Shown piece after piece: positions 56,122-64,000 of a DNA stretch of 64,000 nt. Origin of the DNA: Paraburkholderia madseniana (GTDB lineage: Bacteria; Pseudomonadota; Gammaproteobacteria; Burkholderiales; Burkholderiaceae); the NCBI RefSeq assembly GCF_009690905.1, contig NZ_VOSW01000020.1:43045-107044 (forward strand), given 5' to 3'. The notes beneath the pieces are model-generated. The model had not been told where the DNA came from, did no database searches, and saw nothing but the letters and a program-made list of their open reading frames with translations. Numbering within the stretch: position 1 is the first letter of the stretch; each line of letters starts with the position of its first letter. Made by a program: the position numbers and the translations under genes.

Positions 56122-56615
56122 TCACAAACCTAGTGACACCTGCTGACGGCACATTCTGAGAACGAGCTGCCTAAGCCAACGATGAACCGGGTCATTCTCC
56201 AGACGAGGATGCCACATCTGAGAAACCGTAAAACCCTCAGTCGCCACAGGAAGCTCAAACGCGTAGACGCTGACGGCTGCAGCGGGCTGAGTGTTCACAA
56301 AAGAGGCAGGCAGGAGCGCTACCAGATCGGACGCTCGTGCCACCGCTAACGCGGCCGGAAAGCTCGGCACAACCGCGACGGTCGTTCGCTCCAAACCAGA
56401 CAGGGCAATCGCAGCGTCAAGAGAGTCGATTGTCTGGCGACCGTACGGAGCGACGACGTGACCATACGCTGCGTACTGCTCGATCGTCACGTCCTGTTTC
56501 AGGTCCAGGGGATGCCCCTTTCTGACAACACCGAGGTAGCGGTCTCGAAACAATGCCTGGACGCGAATTTCAGGCCCCATATCCTCCAGGACACCAATCT
56601 CGAGATCCGCGCAGC
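56122..56615 (-). pseudogene. LysR-family regulator, C-terminal remnant
   Basis: About 165 codons of the effector-binding domain of a LysR regulator (ADLEIGVLEDMGPEIRVQALFRDRYLGVV, QSLVLR region, ending MCRQQVSLGL) remain, with no helix-turn-helix. The frame continues a few residues past 56615 only by chance into a neighbouring remnant. The N-terminal half was removed together with that of the SDR gene next door. Confidence 0.8.
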
Positions 56616-56780
56616 CTCCTGCTGATGGCGCCTGGATGGGTCCAGACAGACATGGGTGGTCCAACGGCGCGCTTGACCATCGAGGAAAGCATTCCGAACC
56701 TGGTCAATACGATCGAGGCTAATGAAGGGCGCGCCGGCCTGCATTACCTTGACTACCTCGGAAGGGTCGTTCCCTGGTGA
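56616..56780 (+). pseudogene. Short-chain dehydrogenase, C-terminal remnant
   Basis: About 54 codons of a short-chain dehydrogenase end: MAPGWVQTDMGGPTARLTIEES and the C-terminal GRVVPW. The catalytic Ser-Tyr-Lys core and nucleotide loop are absent. It begins at the same point where the minus-strand LysR remnant stops. Confidence 0.8.
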
Positions 56781-56905
56781 TGGGCCGTGTAACGGGAATA
56801 CCTGTCTGTCTGATTGCGGACATGTCTCTTCCCCAGTTGCAATGATGCGCGCCCGTTGCATCGGCTTGATCCGGCTGACTTGATCCAGGCCGGCGTTTTA
56901 GCGCA

Positions 56906-56925
56906 TACTGTATATCCATACAGTA
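56906..56925. promoter_or_regulatory. LexA (SOS) box
   Basis: TACTGTATATCCATACAGTA is a near-ideal LexA operator (CTGT-N8-ACAG with flanking TA). It lies 54 bp upstream of the UdgX gene. Confidence 0.85.
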
Positions 56926-56978
56926 TTTTGGCCGCATAGGTACGCGCATCTCCATGCGCGCATCCACGGCGCGTCGGC

Positions 56979-58490
56979 ATGAAACGCATTTCGATCGAAC
57001 CGTCTTTCGCCATATGGCGGCGCGCCGCGCGGGTGCTGCTGCAGCAAGGTGTCGAGCCCTCGCAGATCGAGTGGGTTGAGTCTGAAGGTAAAGCCGGCGC
57101 GCCGGGCGTGCTGGCTACTGAGTCCGCCTTCGCCACGGCGGGCGCCTCCGAGACAGGAATCGCCCCTCCCCCAGCCTTCGCCACGCCTGCGATTCCCCGC
57201 GAACTGCTCTCCTGGCTGAAAACGGCGGCGTGCTTCCGTGCGCCGGACCGTTGGGCGCTGCTGTACCGCGTCCTATGGCGCTGGACGCGCGGCGAGCGCA
57301 ACGTCCTCGATCTCGACGACCCCGACGGCGCGCTGCTGGATCGACGCATCCGGACTATCGAGCGCGAAACCGAGGATCTGCTGACACTCACCTTGTTCAG
57401 ACGGCGTGATCCGTCGATGGAGGCGCCCGAATTCGTCGGCTGGTACGAGCCGCATCATGACTTGCTGGAGCGTGCCGCCGAGCGGTTCGCCAAGCGCACG
57501 GGCAATTCCACGTGGATGCTGGCCACGCCGCACGGCGCGGTGTTCTGGAACGGCATGCTGCTGCGCATCGACCGGCCACTGGTGGCGGAGTGCGAGCAAG
57601 CCGCGCCTGTATTGGAGGTCAACGCCATGACCGGCGAAGCCATCACAAGCACCCCCACGGAAGCGCTCTGGCTCGCGTACTACTGCAGTACCTTCAATGC
57701 CCAGCCGTCGCCGGTGCCGCTGCGCTACTGGAGAAGGCCGCCCGCGGGTCCACCGCTGCCCGCACACCTCGCGCGCGAACGCAGTCGTCTCGGCGCGCAA
57801 AGCGCGGCCGTCACCGTTCCGCCCATGCCACCGATCGAGTATTCGGCCGTGACGCCCCCTTTGCGGGAGCCCACTGGCCCGCTCGCCACCTGCCGGCGCT
57901 GCGCGTTATGGCGCAACGCGAAGCAGGCGGTTGCGGGCGCCGGGCCCGCGCCTGCCGCGATCATGGTGATTGGCGAGCAACCGGGCGAGCACGAGAACCA
58001 GCACGGCGAGCCCTTCACCGGGCCGGCCGGTCAACTGCTGGACACCGTGCTGGCGCGCGCCGGGCTGGAGCGCGAGGCGCTGTATCTGACGTATGCCGTC
58101 AAGCATTACAAATGGGAAACACTCGACCAGCAGCGCGTCCATCGCACGCCCGTGTGGCGCGAAGTCGAGGCTTGCCAGTACTGGCTGGAAAAAGAACTGG
58201 CGCGGGTCGCGCCACGCGTCATCGTCGCACTCGGCGCGACGGCGTTGCAAACACTGACCGGCCCGCACGTCAATCTGTCCGAATACCTCGGTCAAACCAT
58301 CGCTCACGACGGGCGCCTGATCGTGCCGACCTGGCACCCGTCGTATGCACTAGGAATGGCCGACGCCACATTGCGTGACGACATGGTGGCGACCATTGCG
58401 GCGGCGTTCAGCCGCGCGGCGGCGCTGGCGGGAGACAGCGCGCTACCTGAAGGTGAGCATGTTCGGGATAGGCCAGTTGCACAACGGTGA
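56979..58490 (+). CDS. UdgX-family uracil-DNA-binding protein with N-terminal DUF4130-type domain
   Basis: A 503-residue fusion. Residues about 1-275 match the DUF4130/TIGR03915 DNA-repair-associated domain (ALLYRVLWRWTRGE, ERETEDLL, FVGWYEPHHDLL). Residues about 300-490 are a family-4-like uracil glycosylase fold (Cys305 and Cys308, GEQPGEHENQHGEPFTGPAG, PTWHPSYAL). Gln-Arg-Val-His with His388 is the UdgX-specific motif, which in the mycobacterial protein forms a covalent link to DNA after uracil removal. The upstream LexA box indicates SOS induction. Confidence 0.9.
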   Translation: MKRISIEPSFAIWRRAARVLLQQGVEPSQIEWVESEGKAGAPGVLATESAFATAGASETGIAPPPAFATPAIPRELLSWLKTAACFRAPDRWALLYRVLWRWTRGERNVLDLDDPDGALLDRRIRTIERETEDLLTLTLFRRRDPSMEAPEFVGWYEPHHDLLERAAERFAKRTGNSTWMLATPHGAVFWNGMLLRIDRPLVAECEQAAPVLEVNAMTGEAITSTPTEALWLAYYCSTFNAQPSPVPLRYWRRPPAGPPLPAHLARERSRLGAQSAAVTVPPMPPIEYSAVTPPLREPTGPLATCRRCALWRNAKQAVAGAGPAPAAIMVIGEQPGEHENQHGEPFTGPAGQLLDTVLARAGLEREALYLTYAVKHYKWETLDQQRVHRTPVWREVEACQYWLEKELARVAPRVIVALGATALQTLTGPHVNLSEYLGQTIAHDGRLIVPTWHPSYALGMADATLRDDMVATIAAAFSRAAALAGDSALPEGEHVRDRPVAQR

Positions 58491-58675
58491 GCCTCTGCGG
58501 GAGCCCACGGCAGAACCGGCCCGCTCAGGCATGCGGCTTGCGTCGACCACACCGGTTACACAAACCGCGCCGATTCCGCCTAAGCTGATGTGACGCCGCC
58601 AATCCAGCAAGTTTGTCGCGCGCAATATCGAAGCTTCGAATGCGGCCCGCGCGTCTCGAAACCACCCCATGTCCC

Positions 58676-59380
58676 ATGAGCGAAACCAGTCCACGCCTTT
58701 TCATCGTCTCGCCCCATTTCGACGACGCCGTCTTCAGTTGCGGCGCATTACTCGCCGCCCATCCTGACGCCGCGGTCTGCACGGTGTTCGCCGCCTCGCC
58801 CGAGCACGAAATGCATACCGAATGGGATCAAAAATCGGGTTTTGCGAGCGCCCATCAGGCCGTCCACGCCCGCACGCTCGAAGACAACCTCGCGCTGGAA
58901 GTGCTCGACGCGATTCCGCTACGCATGCCGTTTCGCGGCGGCCAATACATGGACTCGCCGTCGATTAGCAAATTGGCGGCCGTGCTTGAAGAGACCATCT
59001 ACCGCACGACCGCGAACACGCTGCTCATGCCGCTCGGCCTGCATCACGACGATCATGTGCTGGTATTCGAAGCCTGCTGCGAAATCCTGCCGCGCCTGTC
59101 GCATCTCACGTGGTTTGCCTATGAGGACGCGATCCACCGCCGCACGCCCGGCGTCGTGCAGGCGCGGCTCGCCGACCTCGCGCAACGCGGCATCGTCGCG
59201 ACGCCGGCCTATCCGAGCGTCGGCCACACGATTGATCTTCAGCGCCGCACGCAGCTCAAACGCGAAGCGGTGAACGCTTACGCAAGCCAGCTACACGCCT
59301 TCGGCGCAGGCAATTACGACGACGTTTTCGCCACCGAACACTACTGGCAATTGAGCGTGGGGCGCCGCAGGAAAAAGTAA
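58676..59380 (+). CDS. PIG-L-family deacetylase
   Basis: A 234-residue enzyme with SPHFDDAVFSCGALLA, the zinc-binding motif of GlcNAc deacetylases, and the second ligand motif LHHDDH. It probably hydrolyses an N-acetyl group on a sugar or small thiol conjugate; substrate unknown. In-frame codons extend upstream to 58613. Confidence 0.88.
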   Translation: MSETSPRLFIVSPHFDDAVFSCGALLAAHPDAAVCTVFAASPEHEMHTEWDQKSGFASAHQAVHARTLEDNLALEVLDAIPLRMPFRGGQYMDSPSISKLAAVLEETIYRTTANTLLMPLGLHHDDHVLVFEACCEILPRLSHLTWFAYEDAIHRRTPGVVQARLADLAQRGIVATPAYPSVGHTIDLQRRTQLKREAVNAYASQLHAFGAGNYDDVFATEHYWQLSVGRRRKK

Positions 59381-59502
59381 GGGGTGCGCGGCGTGCTGGA
59401 TCGCCTACGCTAGAAGGAAACGGCCGGCGTGCAGGTGAGTTCGACCGCCAGCGGCCGTACCGCCCCCGCTTTCCGTTCGCCTCTCAACCCAAAGGTGATG
59501 CA

Positions 59503-59655
59503 ATGAGCTACGACATGCATACCAGCCCGATTCCCGACCCGAACGCCGATCCGAACCGGGACCCGGAAGCCGATCCGCTCGTCCCGCCGTCGCCGGGTCA
59601 TCACGCCGAGGAGCCCCAGCGGCCCGATGGGCCGCCGGACAAAGACCCGGTGTGA
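59503..59655 (+). CDS. 50-residue Pro/Asp-rich protein of unknown function
   Basis: ATG at 59503 preceded by AAGGTG about 7 bases upstream; stop at 59653. It is disordered and acidic: PDPNADPNRDPEADPL, PPSPGHH and GPPDKDPV with repeated Asp-Pro. No membrane segment. Real-gene support is the RBS, codon use and a hairpin just after it. Confidence 0.6.
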   Translation: MSYDMHTSPIPDPNADPNRDPEADPLVPPSPGHHAEEPQRPDGPPDKDPV

Positions 59656-59697
59656 CGGCACTGCGCGCGTATTACCGGATCACTACCGGACCATGAC

Positions 59698-59721
59698 AGC
59701 ACGCGCGACTGATCGCGTGCT
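59698..59721 (+). terminator. Hairpin after the 50-residue protein gene
   Basis: AGCACGCG (59698-59705) pairs with CGCGTGCT (59714-59721) around an 8-base loop, then TTTA. It touches the stop codon of the convergent phnW. Confidence 0.45.
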
Positions 59722-60789
59722 TTAGCGCGTCAGCTCGCTAAAACCTTGCAGCAGACGGTCGATGTCGGCGGCGTGGATGTTGCCCATCGTCGAGATGCGG
59801 AACAGTTCGGCCGACAGCCCGCCTTGACCGGCATAGATGACGAAGCCGCGCGCCTTCAGTGCGTCGTGCAGTTGCGGGTACGCCACGCCGTCCGGCAAGC
59901 GATACGCGCGCAGCACCACCGACGATTGCTCCGGCGGCAACACACTGCCGATGCCCCGCTCCGCCAGGCCCGCGCGAGCCTGCTCGGCGAGCGCCGCGTA
60001 ACGTGCGTGGCGCGCTTGCCAGCCGCCTTCGTCGGCGAGTTCGCGCAGCGCTTCGACCAGCGCGTAATACGCATGGACCGACGGCGTGAACGGCGTATTG
60101 CGCTGATCCTGCAAACGCGCGAGGCGCCCGAGGTCCAGGTAATACGTGCGGCTCGCCGCCTGCGCGAGCGCCGCGCGCCGCACCAGCACGAACGACGCGC
60201 CCGGCACGCCATGCAGACACTTGTTCGCGGTCGCCGCAACGGCGTCGAGACTCGCGTCGGCGAAATCGATCGCTTCCGCACCGAAGCTGCTGACGCCATC
60301 CACCAGCAAACGCAGATCGCGTTCGCGGCACAGCGCGCCGAGCGCTTGCAGATCGTTCAGACGGCCTGTGGTTGTTTCGTGATGAATCACGGCCACGTGA
60401 GTGAACGCTTTGTCCGCGTCGAGGCGTTCGGCGATCTTCGCGAGATCCGGCGCCTGCATCCAGTCGTGTTTCAACGACTCATGCGCGATGCCGTATTGCG
60501 TGGCGATCTGCGAAATACGCTCGCCGTACACGCCGTTTTCTACGACCAGCAGCTTGCCATTTTGCGGCACCAGCGCGGCGGTCATGCTTTCCACAGCAGC
60601 CGTGCCGGAACCGGTCATCAACACCGCTTGCCATTCGCCTGCGTCGAGGCCATACAGATCGACCAGACGCGTGCGCGCCTCTTCCTGCAAGTCGAAAAAC
60701 TCGCTTTCACGGTGGCACAGATCCGTTTGCAACAGGCTGTTGCGGACGCGTTCGGTGAGCGTCACGGGGCCGGGATTGAGCAGCAGCAT
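59722..60789 (-). CDS. phnW: 2-aminoethylphosphonate:pyruvate aminotransferase
   Basis: A 355-residue PLP enzyme. It starts MLLLNPGPVTLTERVRNSLLQ, the family hallmark, with the PLP lysine at Lys190 in ATANKCLHGVPG and the preceding LLVDGVSSFG. ATG 60789 follows AAGGAG with an 8-base gap. It interconverts 2-aminoethylphosphonate and phosphonoacetaldehyde; next to PepM and the decarboxylase, the anabolic direction is implied. Confidence 0.93.
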   Translation of the reverse strand: MLLLNPGPVTLTERVRNSLLQTDLCHRESEFFDLQEEARTRLVDLYGLDAGEWQAVLMTGSGTAAVESMTAALVPQNGKLLVVENGVYGERISQIATQYGIAHESLKHDWMQAPDLAKIAERLDADKAFTHVAVIHHETTTGRLNDLQALGALCRERDLRLLVDGVSSFGAEAIDFADASLDAVAATANKCLHGVPGASFVLVRRAALAQAASRTYYLDLGRLARLQDQRNTPFTPSVHAYYALVEALRELADEGGWQARHARYAALAEQARAGLAERGIGSVLPPEQSSVVLRAYRLPDGVAYPQLHDALKARGFVIYAGQGGLSAELFRISTMGNIHAADIDRLLQGFSELTR

Positions 60790-60801
60790 TGAGCACACTC
60801 C

Positions 60802-61968
60802 TTAAGCGGCGCCGATGTGGCGCATCAGGCGCGTCTTCACATCGGGCGGGGTGATAGTGGGACGCGGCAGGCCATCGGGCGTGCCGCGGCGAATCGCCAG
60901 CCGCGCGAAGCGCGGACCATGGGGCGACGGCGCGGTTTCGAACAGCTCGTCGATCACGTTGACGTCGTCGCTTTCGACCGCCGACGCATAACCACACGCC
61001 GCGGCCACACCCGCAAACGAGACTTGCGACGACACCGTCGCCTGGCCGCCAGTCGAGTCGTGCGCGCCGTTATCGAGCAGCACGTGCGTGAGATTCGACG
61101 GGCCGTACGCGCCGAGCGTCGCGAATGCGCCCATGCGCATCAGCGCGGCGCCATCGCCGTCGAGCGCGACCACGTGCAGGTCAGGGCGCGCAAGCGCCAG
61201 ACCCAGCGCGAACGGCGTCACGCAACCCATCGAGCCGACCATGTACAACTGGTTGGGACGGTCGTCGATGGCATAGAGTTCGCGACCGCAGAAGCCGGTC
61301 GACGCGAGCACCACCGTCGATTCGAGCGGCGTGTGCGCGATGATTTTCTGCAGCGCGTCGTGACGTGAAGCCAAATCATTCGCCGCGATGTTTTTGAATT
61401 GCGAACGCGGCGCGACCGGCACGCGGCGAGCGCCCGTGGCGCCCTCTTTCAACTCGTACGGCGCCACGCTGCCTTTTTGCATCACGAGCGCGTACGGCCG
61501 GCCGGTTTCATCCATATGAGCAATCGCGCGATCCAGCGCCGGGCCGATCGCGTCGGCTTCGGTCGGGAAGGTCTCCCACGGAATCTCCATCGTATCGAGC
61601 ATCGCGGGCGTGACCGGGCCCATCAGCGCGTGCTGCGGTTCGTCCGCGACGCCGAGTTGCCCGCGCCACGTCACGATCAGCAACTGCGGCAGACGGAAAG
61701 TCCACGTGAGCGAGGTCAACGGACTCACGGCATTGCCGAGGCCGGAGTTCTGCATCATCGTGATGCCGCGCCGGCCGTTCTGCGCGCCGAGCGTGACGCC
61801 CGCGATCAACGCGACCGCATCGCCTTCATTGGCGGCCGAGACGTAATGCAGCGACTCATCCTGCAACACGTAGTTGATAAACGGCGTCAGATACGAGCAC
61901 GGTACACCTGCATACCAATCGAAGCCGCGTTCACGCGCCGCCTCGACGAACTGTGCTGCCTCGATCAT
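60802..61968 (-). CDS. aepY: Phosphonopyruvate decarboxylase
   Basis: A 388-residue thiamine-diphosphate enzyme. The PYR domain is N-terminal ([18 protein letters not shown]) and the PP domain carries [21 protein letters not shown] with [11 protein letters not shown], the Mg/TPP motif. It decarboxylates phosphonopyruvate, pulling the unfavourable PepM reaction forward. Overlaps the pepM stop by 4 bp. Confidence 0.93.
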   Translation of the reverse strand: MIEAAQFVEAARERGFDWYAGVPCSYLTPFINYVLQDESLHYVSAANEGDAVALIAGVTLGAQNGRRGITMMQNSGLGNAVSPLTSLTWTFRLPQLLIVTWRGQLGVADEPQHALMGPVTPAMLDTMEIPWETFPTEADAIGPALDRAIAHMDETGRPYALVMQKGSVAPYELKEGATGARRVPVAPRSQFKNIAANDLASRHDALQKIIAHTPLESTVVLASTGFCGRELYAIDDRPNQLYMVGSMGCVTPFALGLALARPDLHVVALDGDGAALMRMGAFATLGAYGPSNLTHVLLDNGAHDSTGGQATVSSQVSFAGVAAACGYASAVESDDVNVIDELFETAPSPHGPRFARLAIRRGTPDGLPRPTITPPDVKTRLMRHIGAA

Positions 61969-63686
61969 TGCGCGGCTCCGCTGGCTGCGCCCTTGCGGTT
62001 GTCGGCCGCCGCCGCGAACGGCGCTTGTGCATGCGCGAAATCGCCGGCACGACGGAAATCTTCCAGATCGTTCACACCGCGCCAGTGGCCGTGCACGTAT
62101 TGCACTTCGATCGATTCACCCGCTTCGATCAGCGCGTTCAGGAGCGTAGGCATGTCGAGCGAATCGAAATCCGGGCGTGCCTGCAGTTTGCCGAGTACCG
62201 CTTGCAAACGCTCACGCCCTTCGCCGCGCACATTCAGCAGACCGACCCAGCGGCCATGCGGCGTTTGCGAAGCGATGGCCGACGCGGCCTCCTGCCCGCT
62301 CGACACATGATGCAGCGTGACCTTGTTGCCGAACAGCCCGCGATCGTCGGCTGCCGAGCACCATGCGAAGTCGCGCACGCTGGCGTTTTCCGCATCGGTC
62401 AGCGACGAATCGACCACCACGCTGAACGCGGCTTCGCTCTCGACCAGGTCGCGCAGAATGTAGCTGCGGAACAGCAGATCGCCGTAGGAGATGACCGTAT
62501 CGCCCGCGAGCTTGTCGACGGCGCAGGCGAGCGACGCCAGCTCGCCGGTTTGCGCGTGACGTTCGTTGACGACCAGCTTGATGCCGGCCGTATCGATCGC
62601 ATCGGCGCGATAACCGCCGACCACGGTGATGTCGTTGACGCTCTGCTTCTTGAACGCATCGATGAGCCAGCGCAACAGCGGCTTGCCCGCGATCGGCAGC
62701 ATGACTTTCGGACGATCTTCAGTGACGGCTTCGAGGCCCTTGCCGCGGCTGGCCGCGAGCACGATGGCGGAGCCCGCCGAGCGTCCGCTCGACAGATAGC
62801 GGTCTTCGGCTTCCGAGTATTCGTCGGCGTCTTGCAGACGGAAGATTTCGTTGACGGCCGCGATGCTGTCTTCGACGTTGACGAGCGTTTCGCTCGAATG
62901 AATTTCCTTGGCGACGGCCTGCATGGCCGAGGTCGCCGCGCGGATCAGATGATTTGCCCAGATAACCGTGCTGATGCCGGCTTCGCGGAACACTTCGGTG
63001 GGCGTGCTGTAGTACTTGGTCGGCACGATGACGAGCGGCCCGCGGCCGGCCCACTCGCGCGCGAACTCGAGGATTTCATCGGGACGCGAGAGCTTGCTGT
63101 GAATCAGGATCGCGTCGGCGCCTGCTTGCCGATAGGCTTCCGCGCGACGCAGTGCCTCGTCCATGCCCCAGCCGGCGATCAGTGCTTCGACGCGCGCGAC
63201 GATCGAGAAATTTTCATCCGTCTGCGAGTCTTTACCGGCTTTGATCTTGCCGCAGAACTCGTCCATATCGGCGAGCGGCTGCGCTTCGCCGTTGATGAAG
63301 CTATTGGTCTTGGGGAATTGTTTGTCTTCGATGCAGACGCCGGCGATGCCGCGTTGTTCGAGCTTGCGCACGAGACGTCGCACGTTGTTGAAGTTACCGT
63401 AGCCGGTGTCGCCATCGAGGAGGATGGGCAGATCACTAGCGTCGGCCATGAATTCGAGGTTGTCGACGACTTGCGTCCAACTGGCTTCGTTGTTGTCGCG
63501 CACGCCGAATTGGGCGGAGATCGCGAGACCCGAACCCCAGATCGCCTTGAAGCCGGCTTCGCGGACGATACGGGCGGAGAGACCGTTGTGGGCCTCCATC
63601 ATGAATTCGAGTTCGTTGCTGATGAGCATCTGGCGCAGGCGTGCGCTGCGCGAAGCGGAGATGAAAGCGGGTTCGCGGGCGTTCAT
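61965..63686 (-). CDS. aepX: Phosphoenolpyruvate mutase fused to a nucleotidyltransferase
   Basis: A 573-residue bifunctional protein. Residues about 1-295 are PEP mutase: [11 protein letters not shown] (Asp91, Asp93), the diagnostic EDK at 120-122 followed by TNSF, and [11 protein letters not shown]. Residues about 305-555 are a sugar-nucleotide/choline-phosphate-type transferase ([11 protein letters not shown] with [17 protein letters not shown]). Ser replaces the usual Gly in LAAGxG. This domain probably activates aminoethylphosphonate with CTP. AGGAG precedes ATG 63686. It heads the operon. Confidence 0.93.
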   Translation of the reverse strand: MNAREPAFISASRSARLRQMLISNELEFMMEAHNGLSARIVREAGFKAIWGSGLAISAQFGVRDNNEASWTQVVDNLEFMADASDLPILLDGDTGYGNFNNVRRLVRKLEQRGIAGVCIEDKQFPKTNSFINGEAQPLADMDEFCGKIKAGKDSQTDENFSIVARVEALIAGWGMDEALRRAEAYRQAGADAILIHSKLSRPDEILEFAREWAGRGPLVIVPTKYYSTPTEVFREAGISTVIWANHLIRAATSAMQAVAKEIHSSETLVNVEDSIAAVNEIFRLQDADEYSEAEDRYLSSGRSAGSAIVLAASRGKGLEAVTEDRPKVMLPIAGKPLLRWLIDAFKKQSVNDITVVGGYRADAIDTAGIKLVVNERHAQTGELASLACAVDKLAGDTVISYGDLLFRSYILRDLVESEAAFSVVVDSSLTDAENASVRDFAWCSAADDRGLFGNKVTLHHVSSGQEAASAIASQTPHGRWVGLLNVRGEGRERLQAVLGKLQARPDFDSLDMPTLLNALIEAGESIEVQYVHGHWRGVNDLEDFRRAGDFAHAQAPFAAAADNRKGAASGAAQ

Positions 63687-64000
63687 TTTTTTGACTCCTG
63701 TTGGCGGGCTTATTGGGGCTCTTTTTTGCCCGGCTGGTGCTGGAAAATGGCGACTATAGCTGAAATCGTTTTTATTCGGCGTTGAGGTGGTATTGGGGGT
63801 TTTTGATGTTGTTATTAAGTGGTGAAATGTGTTGTTTTTTGCATTTCATGCAATGGCGTTTGGGTTTGGATTTTTTTGGCGTTATGTGGAGGAATGTGAT
63901 TGGGCCCTGCGGGGCTTGGGGTTTGGGGTGGTTTTTTTGTTTTTCTTATTTGATTTTGATTTTGATTTTTTATATTGTCTTTGCTTATACTGATTCTTTA
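63687..64000. other. G+T-skewed leader region upstream of pepM
   Basis: No gene visible. On the plus strand G and T make up about 80 percent; the 60 bases from 63781 contain no C. On the pepM strand it is therefore C/A-rich and G-poor. A possible minus-strand -10 (TATAGT, complement of 63753-63758) lies near the gene. TTGCAT-TTC-ATGCAA (63839-63853) is a small palindrome, and TTTTGA is repeated around 63949-63966. Confidence 0.6.

Noticed and set aside
61953..63785. A 610-codon plus-strand frame opposite pepM
   Set aside because: Antisense shadow of the PepM-nucleotidyltransferase gene; composition (Asp, Arg, His, Gln) is typical of reverse frames.
63943..63972. Short TTTTGA tandem repeats considered as a CRISPR-like or phase-variable array
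   Set aside because: Only three to four 6-base units, no spacers; simple low-complexity DNA.

Overview
The window is GC-rich Gram-negative DNA with the gene content of a large Burkholderiales genome, most likely Paraburkholderia or a close relative. Evidence for this is protein-level resemblance: porin_4-type porin, NodT-family lipoprotein, many LysR regulators, MHS-family transporters, PaoABC, a PepM phosphonate cluster and an HTH-fused aspartate carbamoyltransferase. The assignment is by recognition only; no search was run. About 50 protein genes are supported. I see no rRNA, tRNA, CRISPR array or intact transposon.

Layout. 1-8153 (minus): a tripartite RND efflux pump in the order pump, adaptor, outer-membrane lipoprotein, followed by its own OmpR-type regulator and sensor kinase, which runs off the left edge. 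8580-13917: a VOC protein with a divergent LysR gene, a LysE exporter, a small membrane protein, a SulP anion transporter and a small monooxygenase-like protein. 13928-18770: an uptake/hydrolysis unit (MHS transporter, porin, M20 amidohydrolase) with a divergent LysR gene. 18966-21338: a hipBA toxin-antitoxin locus whose toxin gene carries an internal deletion, then a RIO-type kinase. 21413-28451 (minus): a beta-glucoside system (GH1 glucosidase, binding protein, two permeases, ATPase, LacI repressor) with striking palindromes. 28751-29637: a lower-GC pair of tandem paralogues of unknown function. 30015-34494: DUF2252, DUF4239 and secreted unknown proteins, and a GlxA-type AraC regulator. 34618-40142: rhodanese, MHYT-GGDEF-EAL cyclic-di-GMP protein, an orphan membrane sensor-like protein, and a bactofilin/M23 peptidase module. 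40404-46965: a DapA-family aldolase, HTH-fused PyrB, an amino-acid permease flanked by a duplicated pyrB tail, and an MDR oxidoreductase with its LysR gene. 47300-50999: a Fur-box-preceded siderophore receptor, Sel1-repeat protein and PKHD hydroxylase operon. 51370-56051: periplasmic molybdo-flavo-iron-sulfur aldehyde oxidase PaoABC with a MocA-like cytidylyltransferase. 56122-56780: fused remnants of a LysR/SDR pair. 56979-59655: an SOS-box-controlled UdgX protein, a PIG-L deacetylase and a 50-residue protein. 59722-63686 (minus): a 2-aminoethylphosphonate synthesis operon (PepM fused to a nucleotidyltransferase, phosphonopyruvate decarboxylase, PhnW), preceded by a strongly G+T-skewed leader.

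The most unusual structures are the HTH-PyrB fusion with matching palindromes in its promoter and coding sequence, the permease cassette bracketed by a 30-bp copy of the pyrB 3' end, the nested 83-bp palindrome in the beta-glucoside operon, the internally deleted hipA, the LysR/SDR deletion scar, and the PepM-nucleotidyltransferase operon, which implies CMP-activated aminoethylphosphonate for decorating a surface polymer or lipid.
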